55,244 nt of DNA from the NCBI RefSeq assembly GCF_017656375.1, contig NZ_JACDOB010000010.1:1-55244 (forward strand). Reading direction: 5' to 3'. Below, one piece after another: positions 27,362 to 36,119 of this stretch (the stretch's first letter is position 1; each line of letters starts with the position of its first letter). The translations under genes and the position numbers were made by a program. Origin of the DNA: Thermovirga sp. (lineage in GTDB: Bacteria; Synergistota; Synergistia; Synergistales; Thermovirgaceae). The notes under the pieces were generated by a model. It saw nothing but the letters and a program-made list of their open reading frames with translations. It was not told where the DNA came from and made no database searches.

Positions 27362-28430
27362 CCTATTCTCGAAAAAAGCCAAATCCCTGATTTTAATATG
27401 CATCTGGATATTTATATTTACCTTCACGCCCCATGCAGTTTTAGCTTTTAAAAATCACGGATTTGTCATAAGAATAGAATGTTTCCCAGGAGGCTCTATC
27501 ACGGTACAAAGAGAAACAGAGCCACCCGTTATTCTAGGCAAAGTTGTGCAAATACCTAAAAAAACCAGATGGCCCTCATTCACCGCATCCAAATGGGGCA
27601 CTCCAGGTACGGTAGTAGCCTCTGCAGTAAACGCCTTACACATTCTCGTAAGTTTGGAAGATGGTCATGGCAGAACCATAAGCATATTACCTCAAGGCAC
27701 GATTGCTCCGGCAGCAGGCAAAAATTCATATATTTTAACAACCATCCCCCCTGGCCATGGCATATTCGGCGCATGGGCCCCTACTGTAGGAAGCAAAGTA
27801 AAACCCAACCTAAACAAGCAATATAAAGGCATCCCGAAGGAACCATGGGTCTTGGAAATACGTCAAGAACCTAAAGTTAGCCCATATTTCGTTGAAATAG
27901 AAAACCGCCCAGGGGGAAAGATCACCCTGTGGACCAGAGAAGGCCCTTCGATTTTAGGTAGGGTAATAAAACCTGTCTCAGGAAGCGGGCGCTTTCAAGG
28001 AACTCTTTTTCAGGACAAAGGTAGGATAAGAGCAAATCATCCAGGCGTGATAGATATAAGTACTTCTCCTAAAGGGCAAATTGGAGGCTTCCAGATCTTA
28101 CCTCTAGAACATGCCGCTTCAAGGGAAATGTACTCAGCCTGGAAGCTTACCCAATGGCTGATAGTAGCTCCTTATAAGGGAAAATTCGTGGGCAGTGCAC
28201 CGCTTTTTAGCAGTTACTTTGTTCCCGGACCTGCGCGAGGAGAGAAATTATGGGATCTGTGGTCCACTTACGGCAGGAAACCGCTGGTTTTAGTAAGAAT
28301 AAATGGAGGGAAATGGAGTTGGATGCCAGAAGCTGTGGGGAAAAAAGATTATGCTTTGGCCAGCATCACTCACATACGAATTTATTTCCCTTTTACTGAC
28401 CCACTCCTCTCCGAAGGGACAACACACTAA
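27354..28430 (+). CDS. Exported protein of unknown function with an internal duplication
   Basis: A 358-residue protein, not recognised. A signal peptide is clear: Lys-rich start, hydrophobic core at about residues 11-25, likely cleavage after AVLA (31). Two related halves follow. Residues 37-147 contain FVIRIECFPGGSITV, then PPVILGKVVQIP, then ISILPQG. Residues 179-286 contain FVEIENRPGGKITLW, then GPSILGRVIKPV, then FQILPLE. A shorter C-terminal segment (about 308-347) is rich in beta-type residues. No Cys-based lipobox and no catalytic motif is seen. Beta-rich repeats suggest a periplasmic or surface binding or structural protein. It is coupled to the upstream small membrane protein and ends before a terminator. 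Confidence 0.75.
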   Translation: MNNLFSKKAKSLILICIWIFIFTFTPHAVLAFKNHGFVIRIECFPGGSITVQRETEPPVILGKVVQIPKKTRWPSFTASKWGTPGTVVASAVNALHILVSLEDGHGRTISILPQGTIAPAAGKNSYILTTIPPGHGIFGAWAPTVGSKVKPNLNKQYKGIPKEPWVLEIRQEPKVSPYFVEIENRPGGKITLWTREGPSILGRVIKPVSGSGRFQGTLFQDKGRIRANHPGVIDISTSPKGQIGGFQILPLEHAASREMYSAWKLTQWLIVAPYKGKFVGSAPLFSSYFVPGPARGEKLWDLWSTYGRKPLVLVRINGGKWSWMPEAVGKKDYALASITHIRIYFPFTDPLLSEGTTH

Positions 28431-28441
28431 GCAAACAAGAT

Positions 28442-28487
28442 AAAGGCGGCGGTAAGCGGTAAAAAGCCTCACCCACCGCCTTTTATA
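28442..28487. terminator. Terminator between convergent genes
   Basis: Arms AAAGGCGGCGG (28443-28453) and the near-complement ending CCGCCTTT pair over about 11 bases with one mismatch, followed on the plus strand by TTTTATATAA. It ends the plus-strand pair. Because the flanks are A/T-rich on both sides it may also serve glmS, which ends at 28569 on the other strand. Confidence 0.65.
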
Positions 28488-28568
28488 TAATCTCTACGTA
28501 TAATTACAGCTATCTTTCTTTTACTCTACTACAACACCCTATATGCATACAACTTTCCGCTCTATGCT

Positions 28569-30401
28569 TTATTCCACAGTTACGCTCTTTGCCAAGTTTC
28601 TGGGTTGGTCAATTTCCCTACCAAGCATCTTAGCCATATGAAAAGCAAACAGCTGCAAGGGAACTACCGTTAAAAATGGAGAAAACTCCTCATCAGTCCA
28701 CGGAACCTCAAAATAGTCATCCATGTATTTCGATGCGTGATCATCTCCCTCTGTGCAAATACCCAACACAGGAGCGTTCCTGGCCTTAGCCTCCAGTACG
28801 TTTGAAAGTGTTTTTTCATACATCATATCCTTAGGAACAATTGCCATAACAGGAACTTTAGCATCCAAAAGGGCAATAGGACCATGCTTCATCTCTCCGG
28901 CTGCATAGGCCTCCGCATGAATATAAGAAATCTCCTTTAACTTGAGGGCCCCCTCCAACGCCACAGGGAAAGATATACCCCTTCCTATAAACAGAAAATC
29001 CTTTCGGTCATAATATTTCTGCGCAAGCTTTATTACTTTGTTTTCTTTTTCCAGTATGTTCTCTACTTTGTAAGGTATTTGCAAGAATTCGTTTACCAAA
29101 CGCTCCTCTTCATCTACAGTGATGGAGCTCCGCAAACGTCCTAAATAAAGAGCCGAAAGGAACAAAGCAGCTACCTGCCCTGTGAAAGTCTTTGTAGCAG
29201 CCACACCTATCTCTGGTCCAGCTTTTAAAAGCAAGACGCTATGGACCTCTCTTGCCAGCGTAGACCCTCTAACGTTAGTTATAGCCAGACAATGAGCCCC
29301 TTCTGCTCTGGCCTTTCGCTGAGCGGCAATAGTGTCCGCCGTCTCCCCAGATTGGGAGACAAAAATTGCAAGGGTCTGGGGGTCACACCTCAAGCTTCGG
29401 TACCTATATTCAGATGCTATGTCCACCCTAACCTCCATATCTGTCCATCTTTCAAAAACTCTTTCTGCCACCAGAGCAGCGTAATAAGAAGTACCACAGG
29501 CAACTATATGGACTCTATTCCATTTTTTAGCATCCTCTGGGGTCCAAGCCAAATCACTAGATAAATCAACCTTGCCGTCAGCTATACGCCCTTTCAACGT
29601 CGTTCTCAAGACCATTCCCTGTTCATGGATTTCCTTGTGCATATAATGAGAATGACCAGCTTTTTCAGTCATGTCTACATCCCATTCAACGGTATGGGCC
29701 TCTTTATCTACAACTTCACCCTGGCTGTCCCATACCATGACTCCATCGGGCCTGAGCTCTGCTATTTCCCCTTCTTCCAAATAAATCACCGATCTGGTGT
29801 ATGGAAGAAAAGCTGGAATATCAGATGCACAAAATGTCTCTCCATCACCGACTCCCAAAACCAAGGGAGATCCTCTTCGAACACAATATATCTTTTTATC
29901 CTCCCCTTCTCTAATAACAGCGAGGGCATAAGAACCTGTTAAAGCTTCTTGAAGTTTAACCATTGACTTAACCATATCTTTTGTCTCATCATAATACCTA
30001 GAGAGCAAATGTACTATTACTTCTGTGTCCGTCTCTGATTTAAATACCACTCCATCACGCAAAAGCTGTTCTTTTATGTCCATGTAATTCTCTATAATTC
30101 CATTGTGCACCAAAGCAAGCTGCCCGTTCCCATCGCTGTGAGGATGGGCATTCAGTAGTGTTACACCACCATGAGTAGCCCATCTAGTATGACCTATGCC
30201 TCTCTTTGCGTTAAAGATGTTTCCTTCTACTCGCTTTGCCAAATCCGCTACCTTACCTACTTCTTTGTATATTTCTATACCATCTGCTCCATCAATAGCC
30301 ATGCCTGCCGAGTCATAGCCTCTATATTCAAGACGCCTCAAACTATCCAGTATGACACTTGAGGCATTCTTCTTACCCACATATCCAACAATTCCGCACA
30401 T
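28569..30401 (-). CDS. glmS: Glutamine-fructose-6-phosphate aminotransferase (isomerizing)
   Basis: A 610-residue enzyme making glucosamine 6-phosphate from fructose 6-phosphate and glutamine, the entry to amino-sugar and cell-wall synthesis. The N-terminal glutaminase starts MCGIVGYVG, with Cys2 as nucleophile. The two SIS domains contain IFVSQSGETADTIAAQRKA and HGPIALLDAKVPVMAI, and the chain ends in the conserved LAKSVTVE. The start is fixed by the catalytic Cys2; an SD-like AGGAAGGAG lies about 14 bases upstream. A glmS ribozyme lies directly upstream, so expression is probably lowered when GlcN6P is abundant. Confidence 0.98.
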   Translation of the reverse strand: MCGIVGYVGKKNASSVILDSLRRLEYRGYDSAGMAIDGADGIEIYKEVGKVADLAKRVEGNIFNAKRGIGHTRWATHGGVTLLNAHPHSDGNGQLALVHNGIIENYMDIKEQLLRDGVVFKSETDTEVIVHLLSRYYDETKDMVKSMVKLQEALTGSYALAVIREGEDKKIYCVRRGSPLVLGVGDGETFCASDIPAFLPYTRSVIYLEEGEIAELRPDGVMVWDSQGEVVDKEAHTVEWDVDMTEKAGHSHYMHKEIHEQGMVLRTTLKGRIADGKVDLSSDLAWTPEDAKKWNRVHIVACGTSYYAALVAERVFERWTDMEVRVDIASEYRYRSLRCDPQTLAIFVSQSGETADTIAAQRKARAEGAHCLAITNVRGSTLAREVHSVLLLKAGPEIGVAATKTFTGQVAALFLSALYLGRLRSSITVDEEERLVNEFLQIPYKVENILEKENKVIKLAQKYYDRKDFLFIGRGISFPVALEGALKLKEISYIHAEAYAAGEMKHGPIALLDAKVPVMAIVPKDMMYEKTLSNVLEAKARNAPVLGICTEGDDHASKYMDDYFEVPWTDEEFSPFLTVVPLQLFAFHMAKMLGREIDQPRNLAKSVTVE

Positions 30402-30437
30402 CTATATTTATGACACTCCTTCCTGATTAACTACAAT

Positions 30438-30592
30438 AGAGAGGTTGCCGCTTCCTTTGTCCCACAGATCGCTCCGCGGTTTTGTAAAACGACTTTTTGG
30501 GCTGACCTCTACAACCCCTGGGACACCCGCCGAAACTTCGAAAATCCCAGCCCTCGTCAGCTGACTTGAGCCAGCTCAGGCGCTTGACATTA
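30438..30592 (-). ncRNA. glmS self-cleaving ribozyme/riboswitch
   Basis: Between galU and glmS the minus strand carries the conserved blocks of this class in order. They are AGCGCC at 30584-30579 (expected cleavage between A30584 and G30583), AGCTG ... CAGCTGACGAGG at about 30576-30552 (P1 stem and core), TTTCGGCGGGTG at 30535-30524, a G/C-rich P3 region near 30522-30515, and the conserved GGGACAAAGG at 30463-30454. GlcN6P acts as cofactor for cleavage in known members, and the 5'-OH downstream mRNA is then degraded (in B. subtilis by RNase J). A short open frame here is a shadow of the RNA. Ends are approximate. Confidence 0.93.
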
Positions 30593-30623
30593 TCCAACCT
30601 TATCGTATTCAAATCTTCAATAA

Positions 30624-31523
30624 CTACTCCATAATCTCCTCTTTATATTTGTTCACCTCCTCTAAAATTATTGTTCGCAAAGATTGCTCCCTAAGCGCCA
30701 ATGCCACATTGGTTCTTAACCAAGCTTCACCTGTCCCACAGTCATATCTTTCACCTGAGAAGACAACCCCGTAGACAGGCTCTTCTTCAAGGAGCAATCT
30801 AATGGCATCGGTGAGCTGATATTCCCCTCCTGCACCAAGGGTACACTTTTTTATGTACTTGAATATCTTGGAAGAAAGAACATATCTCCCCATAATGGCA
30901 TAATTGCTTGGCGCATCCTCAGGAGAAGGTTTCTCTACCATTCCCTTTATGGAGAAAAGTCCTTCACCTATAACTTGACCTATCTCTACTATTCCATACC
31001 TACTTGTCTCTGAAGGTGGAACCTCCATCAAGGCTATCACTGAAGCATTTTGGGATTCACATACATCTATGAGCTGCCTTAGCACCGGACAACCTCCTTG
31101 AGGGGGAATCATTATATCGTCAGGCAATATAACCCCAAAAAACGGCTCATCGCAAAAAGCCTCCCCCATCAATACTGCATGCCCTAACCCAAGAGGCTGG
31201 CTCTGACGCACCGAGGCAAACTCTATATCTTTCGAAATACTTTTTACTTTCTCTACCAGGTCCTTTTTACCCCTTTTCTCAAGCTCCTTTTCTAGCTCTA
31301 AGTTGCGATCGAAATAATCTAAAATAGAGTTCTTTCCTCTTGATGTGACAAAAACTATTTTTTCACAGCCTGACAAACGAGCCTCCTCAACACCATAAGC
31401 TATAACTGGTCTATCCAATACGGGCAACATCTCTTTAGGGATCTCTTTGGTTGCTGGAAGGAACCTGGTACCTAAACCGGCGACAGGGAAAAGGCATGTT
31501 TTCACCAAGCTTTTCCTTTTCAT
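30624..31523 (-). CDS. galU: UTP-glucose-1-phosphate uridylyltransferase
   Basis: A 299-residue nucleotidyltransferase making UDP-glucose from UTP and glucose 1-phosphate for glycan synthesis. The N-terminal FPVAGLGTRFLPATKEIPKEMLPV nucleotide-binding loop, VTSRGKNSILDYFDRN, and the GMVEKPSPEDAPSNYAIMGRY segment are those of GalU. It lies 11 bases after glmM and just upstream of the glmS ribozyme, so a galU-glmS transcript would be cut between the two genes. Confidence 0.95.
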   Translation of the reverse strand: MKRKSLVKTCLFPVAGLGTRFLPATKEIPKEMLPVLDRPVIAYGVEEARLSGCEKIVFVTSRGKNSILDYFDRNLELEKELEKRGKKDLVEKVKSISKDIEFASVRQSQPLGLGHAVLMGEAFCDEPFFGVILPDDIMIPPQGGCPVLRQLIDVCESQNASVIALMEVPPSETSRYGIVEIGQVIGEGLFSIKGMVEKPSPEDAPSNYAIMGRYVLSSKIFKYIKKCTLGAGGEYQLTDAIRLLLEEEPVYGVVFSGERYDCGTGEAWLRTNVALALREQSLRTIILEEVNKYKEEIME

Positions 31524-31534
31524 AACAAACCTCC

Positions 31535-32917
31535 TTAAGCTTTGGTAGCAGTTCTAATAATAGCATCTACCACCTTCTTGGCAGAAAGCTCCAACATTGA
31601 ATCTTCCTTAGCCTCCACTAATACCCTAATCAAAGGCTCCGTCCCCGATGGGCGAACTAAAATCCTGCCTACACCCCTCATTTCTTCCTCAATCTCCCTG
31701 ATGACACTCCACAATTCTGGATCTCCCATAACCTTCTCTTTTTTGTCTAAGGGCACATTTTTCAATAACTGGGGGTAACGATGAAACCTATCGATCAAAG
31801 TCGACAGATCTTCGTTAAGATAGCAACAGGCAGTTACAAACGCCAGCGAAGAGAGAAGACCATCTCCTGTAGATGTAAACTTCTTTAAAATTACATGTCC
31901 TGACTGCTCCCCCCCCAGAAAAGCATTATATTTGTCCATCGTCTCTAAAACGTATCGATCTCCAACCTTACATCGGAAGACAGCTATACCTTCCTTCTGC
32001 AACTGCTCTTCAAGAGCCATATTGCTCATTACTGTTGCCACCACTCCAGCTCCAAGGTCATTCGAACTTTTGAGCCATCTTGCAAGAACCCACAACATAA
32101 CATCTCCGTCTATAACACGACCTTTTGAATCTACAATCAACGTTCTATCTGCATCTCCATCAAAGGCGATCCCAAAGTCGTATTTATCCTCACTAACCTG
32201 TTTCGCCAAATTATTCAAATGCATAACACCTGAACGTTCATTTATACTCAACCCATCTTGGCGTACTCCCAAAAAATCTACTTCGCAGCCCATGCTACTG
32301 AAAACCTCCATAGCAGGTGCTACGACAGCTCCATTGGCACAATCAACTAATATCTTCCATTTATCAAAAACTGACCTATCGAAAAGTCCCTTCAGCCATT
32401 CGGCATATTCTTTCCAACCGTCAGAATTTTCCTCGATTTTGCCTATTGATGCACCGGTAGGTCTCCAGTCATCATTAAGGCTATCACCTATATATTCCTC
32501 AACCTCCCCCTCTGACTCATCTAATAGCTTGCTCCCCTCTTCGTCTAAGAATTTAACGCCGTTATATTCAGGAGGATTATGAGAGGCACTAACAACAGCC
32601 CCTCCGCTAGCTCGTAACTTCCTAACCATATAACTCACTCCGGGGGTTGGTATAACCCCTAAAGTCATCACATTTGCTCCTGCTGACACCATCCCTGCTA
32701 TTAGGGCTGACTCTAACATTTTGCCCGAATGCCTGGGGTCCCTCCCGACAACAATCGTTGGCTTGGAATTACCCCTCTTCTCTATGAGATAGAGAACATA
32801 GGCCCTTCCTAACCTCAAAACCATTTCAGGGGTCATAAAACCACGATTAGCAACATCCCTAACTCCATCGGTACCAAAAAGGCACCTTATACTATGTCTT
32901 TTATCCACAATATTCAC
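31535..32917 (-). CDS. glmM: Phosphoglucosamine mutase
   Basis: A 460-residue alpha-D-phosphohexomutase converting GlcN6P to GlcN1P. It has LFGTDGVRDVANRG at the start, the phospho-Ser loop VVSASHNPPEYNGVKF, metal-binding AFDGDADRTLIVD, sugar-binding GGEQSGHVI, and the phosphate-binding RPSGTEPLIRVLVE. It follows cdaR and cdaA, the same order as in Bacillus and Listeria, where GlmM binds and restrains CdaA. Its substrate is the product of GlmS encoded two genes downstream. Confidence 0.97.
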   Translation of the reverse strand: MNIVDKRHSIRCLFGTDGVRDVANRGFMTPEMVLRLGRAYVLYLIEKRGNSKPTIVVGRDPRHSGKMLESALIAGMVSAGANVMTLGVIPTPGVSYMVRKLRASGGAVVSASHNPPEYNGVKFLDEEGSKLLDESEGEVEEYIGDSLNDDWRPTGASIGKIEENSDGWKEYAEWLKGLFDRSVFDKWKILVDCANGAVVAPAMEVFSSMGCEVDFLGVRQDGLSINERSGVMHLNNLAKQVSEDKYDFGIAFDGDADRTLIVDSKGRVIDGDVMLWVLARWLKSSNDLGAGVVATVMSNMALEEQLQKEGIAVFRCKVGDRYVLETMDKYNAFLGGEQSGHVILKKFTSTGDGLLSSLAFVTACCYLNEDLSTLIDRFHRYPQLLKNVPLDKKEKVMGDPELWSVIREIEEEMRGVGRILVRPSGTEPLIRVLVEAKEDSMLELSAKKVVDAIIRTATKA

Positions 32918-32933
32918 CTCTTCGAAACTTATT

Positions 32934-34136
32934 TCACTCCATATTAGCGAACACCTTCACAGTGGGAGGCTCTATCTTTAAAACCTTCACTCCAGGCTTT
33001 AGAAGCTTATATTGCAAAGGGACTCTAATCTCAGTAGATACCAAGTTCGTTACCTCAACATAAAGTTCTACTGGTACAGGCGCCCCTTCTTCTAAAACAG
33101 AAGATATTCCTTCCAACGTAACCGATGCACTCTCTGGTTTTACCCTCCAGGAAGGATAAATGCTTTTCCCCTTAATCACTATAAAAACCTGTTCAAAGGT
33201 CCGTCTCACTAGGTTGGGCTCCACCATCAAATTAACCGTCACCCTATCAGGTGCCAAAACTTTTGCTCCTTTGTAGATTTCAGGCATAGATGCTTTAATA
33301 GTCACATCTTCTTTAATTCCATTGACGTTCACTGGTAAAATTATTTCTTTTATATCTTCTATCACTTCCAAGGGCCCTTCAACAACTGCATTTTTAGGTT
33401 CAATAGTTATATCTTTCATTTTATAATTTCTATCCAGTTTTCCTTCCACTTTTATTTTTATAGGTACTGTTTTTTTAGGAACGCCTTTTATCAAAAAGTA
33501 GCTTACTTTGGCTCTAGATGGCTCTATTATCAACCCAGCACCAGATGTTTCTTGGCTTACCTTTAAAGGCAAAACTAGGCTGTTTCTATCCTTCAACATC
33601 TCAAAAGTTACTTCTGCTTTTACATCAGATATATTTCGCAGGTCATTTTCTGGTCCTTTGACCACAACTTTCTCAGGCTCTATTCGCACTTCTTCCAAAG
33701 TATATCCTGGAGGAAGGCCACCCGAAACTTTCAACTTTATTGGCACTTCCTTACTCTGGGTTTTGATTATATTTATTTCTATACTTGCTGGCGAAATACT
33801 TATCAATTTAAATCCGGATGGTAAAATGACCTTTACTGGCACCACGTGCCTCCCTGGCCCCAGCCCTCTCAAATCTGCTTGGCACGTTATTTCAGACCAC
33901 CTCTTACCCAGGAAAAGCTCTCTGCTTGCAGATACTTGCACCTCAACCTTTCGGACATTGCTATTTATGGCATATTCAGAAGGTACATTAAGATACTCTA
34001 TTGGAAACAAAAAAGTACGTATAACTTCCGAAGTTCTATCGGAAGCTACATAATACCAAATGGCAATTGCCATCAATAAGGAAATCACCTTGAGAAACGT
34101 TCTAGACGAAAGCAGACGATCAATTTCCTTTAGCAT
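32934..34136 (-). CDS. YbbR-domain protein, CdaA regulator-like
   Basis: A 400-residue protein with one N-terminal membrane helix (about residues 12-30, FLKVISLLMAIAIWYYVAS) followed by tandem extracytoplasmic YbbR repeats. Recurring marks are VPIKLKVSGGLPPGYTLEEV, VPIKIKVEGKLDRNYKMKDI and the VVKGPENDLRNI / VVEGPLEVIEDI pairs. In Firmicutes the equivalent CdaR modulates the diadenylate cyclase CdaA. It overlaps cdaA by 17 bases, which suggests coupled synthesis and a membrane complex. Confidence 0.9.
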   Translation of the reverse strand: MLKEIDRLLSSRTFLKVISLLMAIAIWYYVASDRTSEVIRTFLFPIEYLNVPSEYAINSNVRKVEVQVSASRELFLGKRWSEITCQADLRGLGPGRHVVPVKVILPSGFKLISISPASIEINIIKTQSKEVPIKLKVSGGLPPGYTLEEVRIEPEKVVVKGPENDLRNISDVKAEVTFEMLKDRNSLVLPLKVSQETSGAGLIIEPSRAKVSYFLIKGVPKKTVPIKIKVEGKLDRNYKMKDITIEPKNAVVEGPLEVIEDIKEIILPVNVNGIKEDVTIKASMPEIYKGAKVLAPDRVTVNLMVEPNLVRRTFEQVFIVIKGKSIYPSWRVKPESASVTLEGISSVLEEGAPVPVELYVEVTNLVSTEIRVPLQYKLLKPGVKVLKIEPPTVKVFANME

Positions 34137-34977
34137 CTTTGTCTTCCTTCCTGTTCCCTTCTCTAACGGGCCAAAGGGTTTTTAGCTCTTTCTTCAATGT
34201 CTCCCACCAGGGGCTAGAGCCTCTTGAAACAGCAGAAAAATAATGTAGGAGCAACCTTCTAATTTGGTCCTCCCTTAATTTTCTCGACAAGTGGCCATTT
34301 ATAGCTAACGCTATCTCCCCTCTTTCCTCCGAAACTACCAATGCCATAGCATCGGATACTTCTGTTATCCCCAAAGCCGCTCTATGTCTTGTGCCTATCC
34401 ATCTGGAAAGATTGCTGTTTTCAGTTAAAGGCAAATAACAAGCAGCAGCAATAAGCTTCTCCCTATCAAGAATAACCGCCCCATCATGTAAGGGCGTTCC
34501 CGGCCAAAATATAGTAACAATCAAATCTTCTGATATCTCACTGTTGAGCTTAACAGCAGATCGCCAAATATCCTTTAGCCCCGTATTCCTCTGAAAAACC
34601 AAAATAGCCCCTATCTTTTGGCTTCTGAGATATTCCAATGCCCTAGTCACTTCGTCCGTAAGCTGGCCCGCTCGCTCCTCAGCTTGCTTTCTCCTAAGAA
34701 TATTGCCCCTTCCTAGTTCCTCGAGCATACGCCTCAATTCTGGCTGGAATACGATTGGGATAGCTATGACTATGACCCCAAACAGTCTGCCTAATACCCA
34801 AGACAGTGCCTCTAAGTGGACCAATCTTGCCAAAGCTGCTATCGATCCCAGTACTATAAGCCCCTTTACCAATTGCATTGCCCTGGTATCTATGAGGAGC
34901 AAAAGCACCCTATACAAAATAAAAGCTATTATGGCTATATCCAAAAAATCTCGCCAATGAACCATATCAAAAAACAT
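34120..34977 (-). CDS. cdaA: Diadenylate cyclase CdaA
   Basis: A 285-residue membrane-bound synthase that makes c-di-AMP from two ATP. Three hydrophobic segments fill residues 1-80, followed by the DAC domain with the catalytic DGA motif (TPLHDGAVILDREKL) and the RHR motif (GTRHRAALGITEVSD). A short Lys-rich tail closes the protein. GAGGGAC precedes the ATG. The order cdaA-cdaR-glmM is the characterised c-di-AMP module, and a likely c-di-AMP phosphodiesterase is encoded at 14178-16211. Confidence 0.95.
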   Translation of the reverse strand: MFFDMVHWRDFLDIAIIAFILYRVLLLLIDTRAMQLVKGLIVLGSIAALARLVHLEALSWVLGRLFGVIVIAIPIVFQPELRRMLEELGRGNILRRKQAEERAGQLTDEVTRALEYLRSQKIGAILVFQRNTGLKDIWRSAVKLNSEISEDLIVTIFWPGTPLHDGAVILDREKLIAAACYLPLTENSNLSRWIGTRHRAALGITEVSDAMALVVSEERGEIALAINGHLSRKLREDQIRRLLLHYFSAVSRGSSPWWETLKKELKTLWPVREGNRKEDKDAKGN

Positions 34978-35020
34978 GCTGTCCCTCAGCCTTCTTTTCT
35001 GTTTTTATATACACTACCCC

Positions 35021-36094
35021 CTACGAAACAATCCTAATGTTTACATAACGAGATGTGGAAGCCGCTAACATGGCTCCATAGTCCACTTTGAAGCGAATCA
35101 CATCCCCCACTTTAAGCTTATTCTTCATATCCTCCGCATCCATGGTAAGGTGGTCGCTGGATGCTCCTATTATCTCCAATCCTTCCTCCAAAGGAGTTAA
35201 CCCTTCCAATCTTACATCTTGCCTACCGATAGCAGCAATGGCTCTAAATCTTATACCCCGATCCTCAAAATGAGGCACATTTCCGAAGGCATCTGCGCCG
35301 ACCTCTCCTATTGGACTGCTGGGCTTCCTGCGACATTCTACTATTTCCGCACATACTTCTATAGCATCGTCATGTAAATAGGGAATCACTCTGTCTCTAG
35401 TCACATCTGTACCCAGTAAAATAGCCTCCCCTATCCGCAACTGATTTACCTCTGGTGGCATAATGCCATCCTCTACTAGCTTCAAAGAAGAAGTCCCTCC
35501 CCCAGAAACATATTTGAGGGGATTTCCTACCATATTTGCTATCTTCTTTCCTGTTTCCACCAACATAGTCAAATTTTCAGCTGTCGGTATAACACCAGAC
35601 AGGCACCCCAAATTGCTTCCTACACCTGCAAACTTTACAAATTCACATCCTCGAAGAACGTTTCCTATATCTTCCGCCTCATCTGGCCAGATTCCTTCCC
35701 TTAGATCACCAACGTCCACCATGATAATTACTTCACACTGCCTACCTTCTTTTCTGCAGGCTTTCTCCAAAAGAGAGATGGTTTCCTTCATCGAAATCAA
35801 CGTTACATCAGCATACTTGGCAACTAAATCCAATTCGCTCACCATAGGTATGCGTAAAAGCATAAAGGGGCCATCAATGCCAGCTTCTTTCATACTCACT
35901 ATATTTTTCATTCTGCTATCTGCAATGCCTACACATCCTCCCTCCAACATTGCCCTGGCAACTCTGGGATTACCAGATAACCCCTTACTAACTCCCCAAA
36001 CCTCTATGCTGTTTTCTGAGCATAATTGCACTACCTTTCTCGCGTTTTCCTTGATTTTCTCAATATTGATCACAAGCTCTGGAAATTTGAACAT
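35021..36094 (-). CDS. PLP-dependent alanine/ornithine racemase family protein
   Basis: A 357-residue fold-type III PLP enzyme. The N-terminal alanine-racemase barrel has the PLP Lys in EVWGVSKGLSGNP (Lys37), and later YVSGGGTSSLKL and QLRIGEAILLG form the phosphate-binding part, followed by a C-terminal beta domain. It resembles the ornithine racemase (Orr)/YhfX group rather than classical Alr, so the substrate could be ornithine, alanine or another amino acid. It lies between nfo and cdaA in a run of closely spaced genes. The family is firm, the substrate is not. Confidence 0.85.
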   Translation of the reverse strand: MFKFPELVINIEKIKENARKVVQLCSENSIEVWGVSKGLSGNPRVARAMLEGGCVGIADSRMKNIVSMKEAGIDGPFMLLRIPMVSELDLVAKYADVTLISMKETISLLEKACRKEGRQCEVIIMVDVGDLREGIWPDEAEDIGNVLRGCEFVKFAGVGSNLGCLSGVIPTAENLTMLVETGKKIANMVGNPLKYVSGGGTSSLKLVEDGIMPPEVNQLRIGEAILLGTDVTRDRVIPYLHDDAIEVCAEIVECRRKPSSPIGEVGADAFGNVPHFEDRGIRFRAIAAIGRQDVRLEGLTPLEEGLEIIGASSDHLTMDAEDMKNKLKVGDVIRFKVDYGAMLAASTSRYVNIRIVS

Positions 36095-36119
36095 TTATGC
36101 CCCTCCACTTCCTTATTTA

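Noticed and set aside
30427-30612. 61-residue open frame upstream of glmS
   Set aside because: It lies over the conserved glmS ribozyme sequence, has no SD, and its residues reflect RNA structure.
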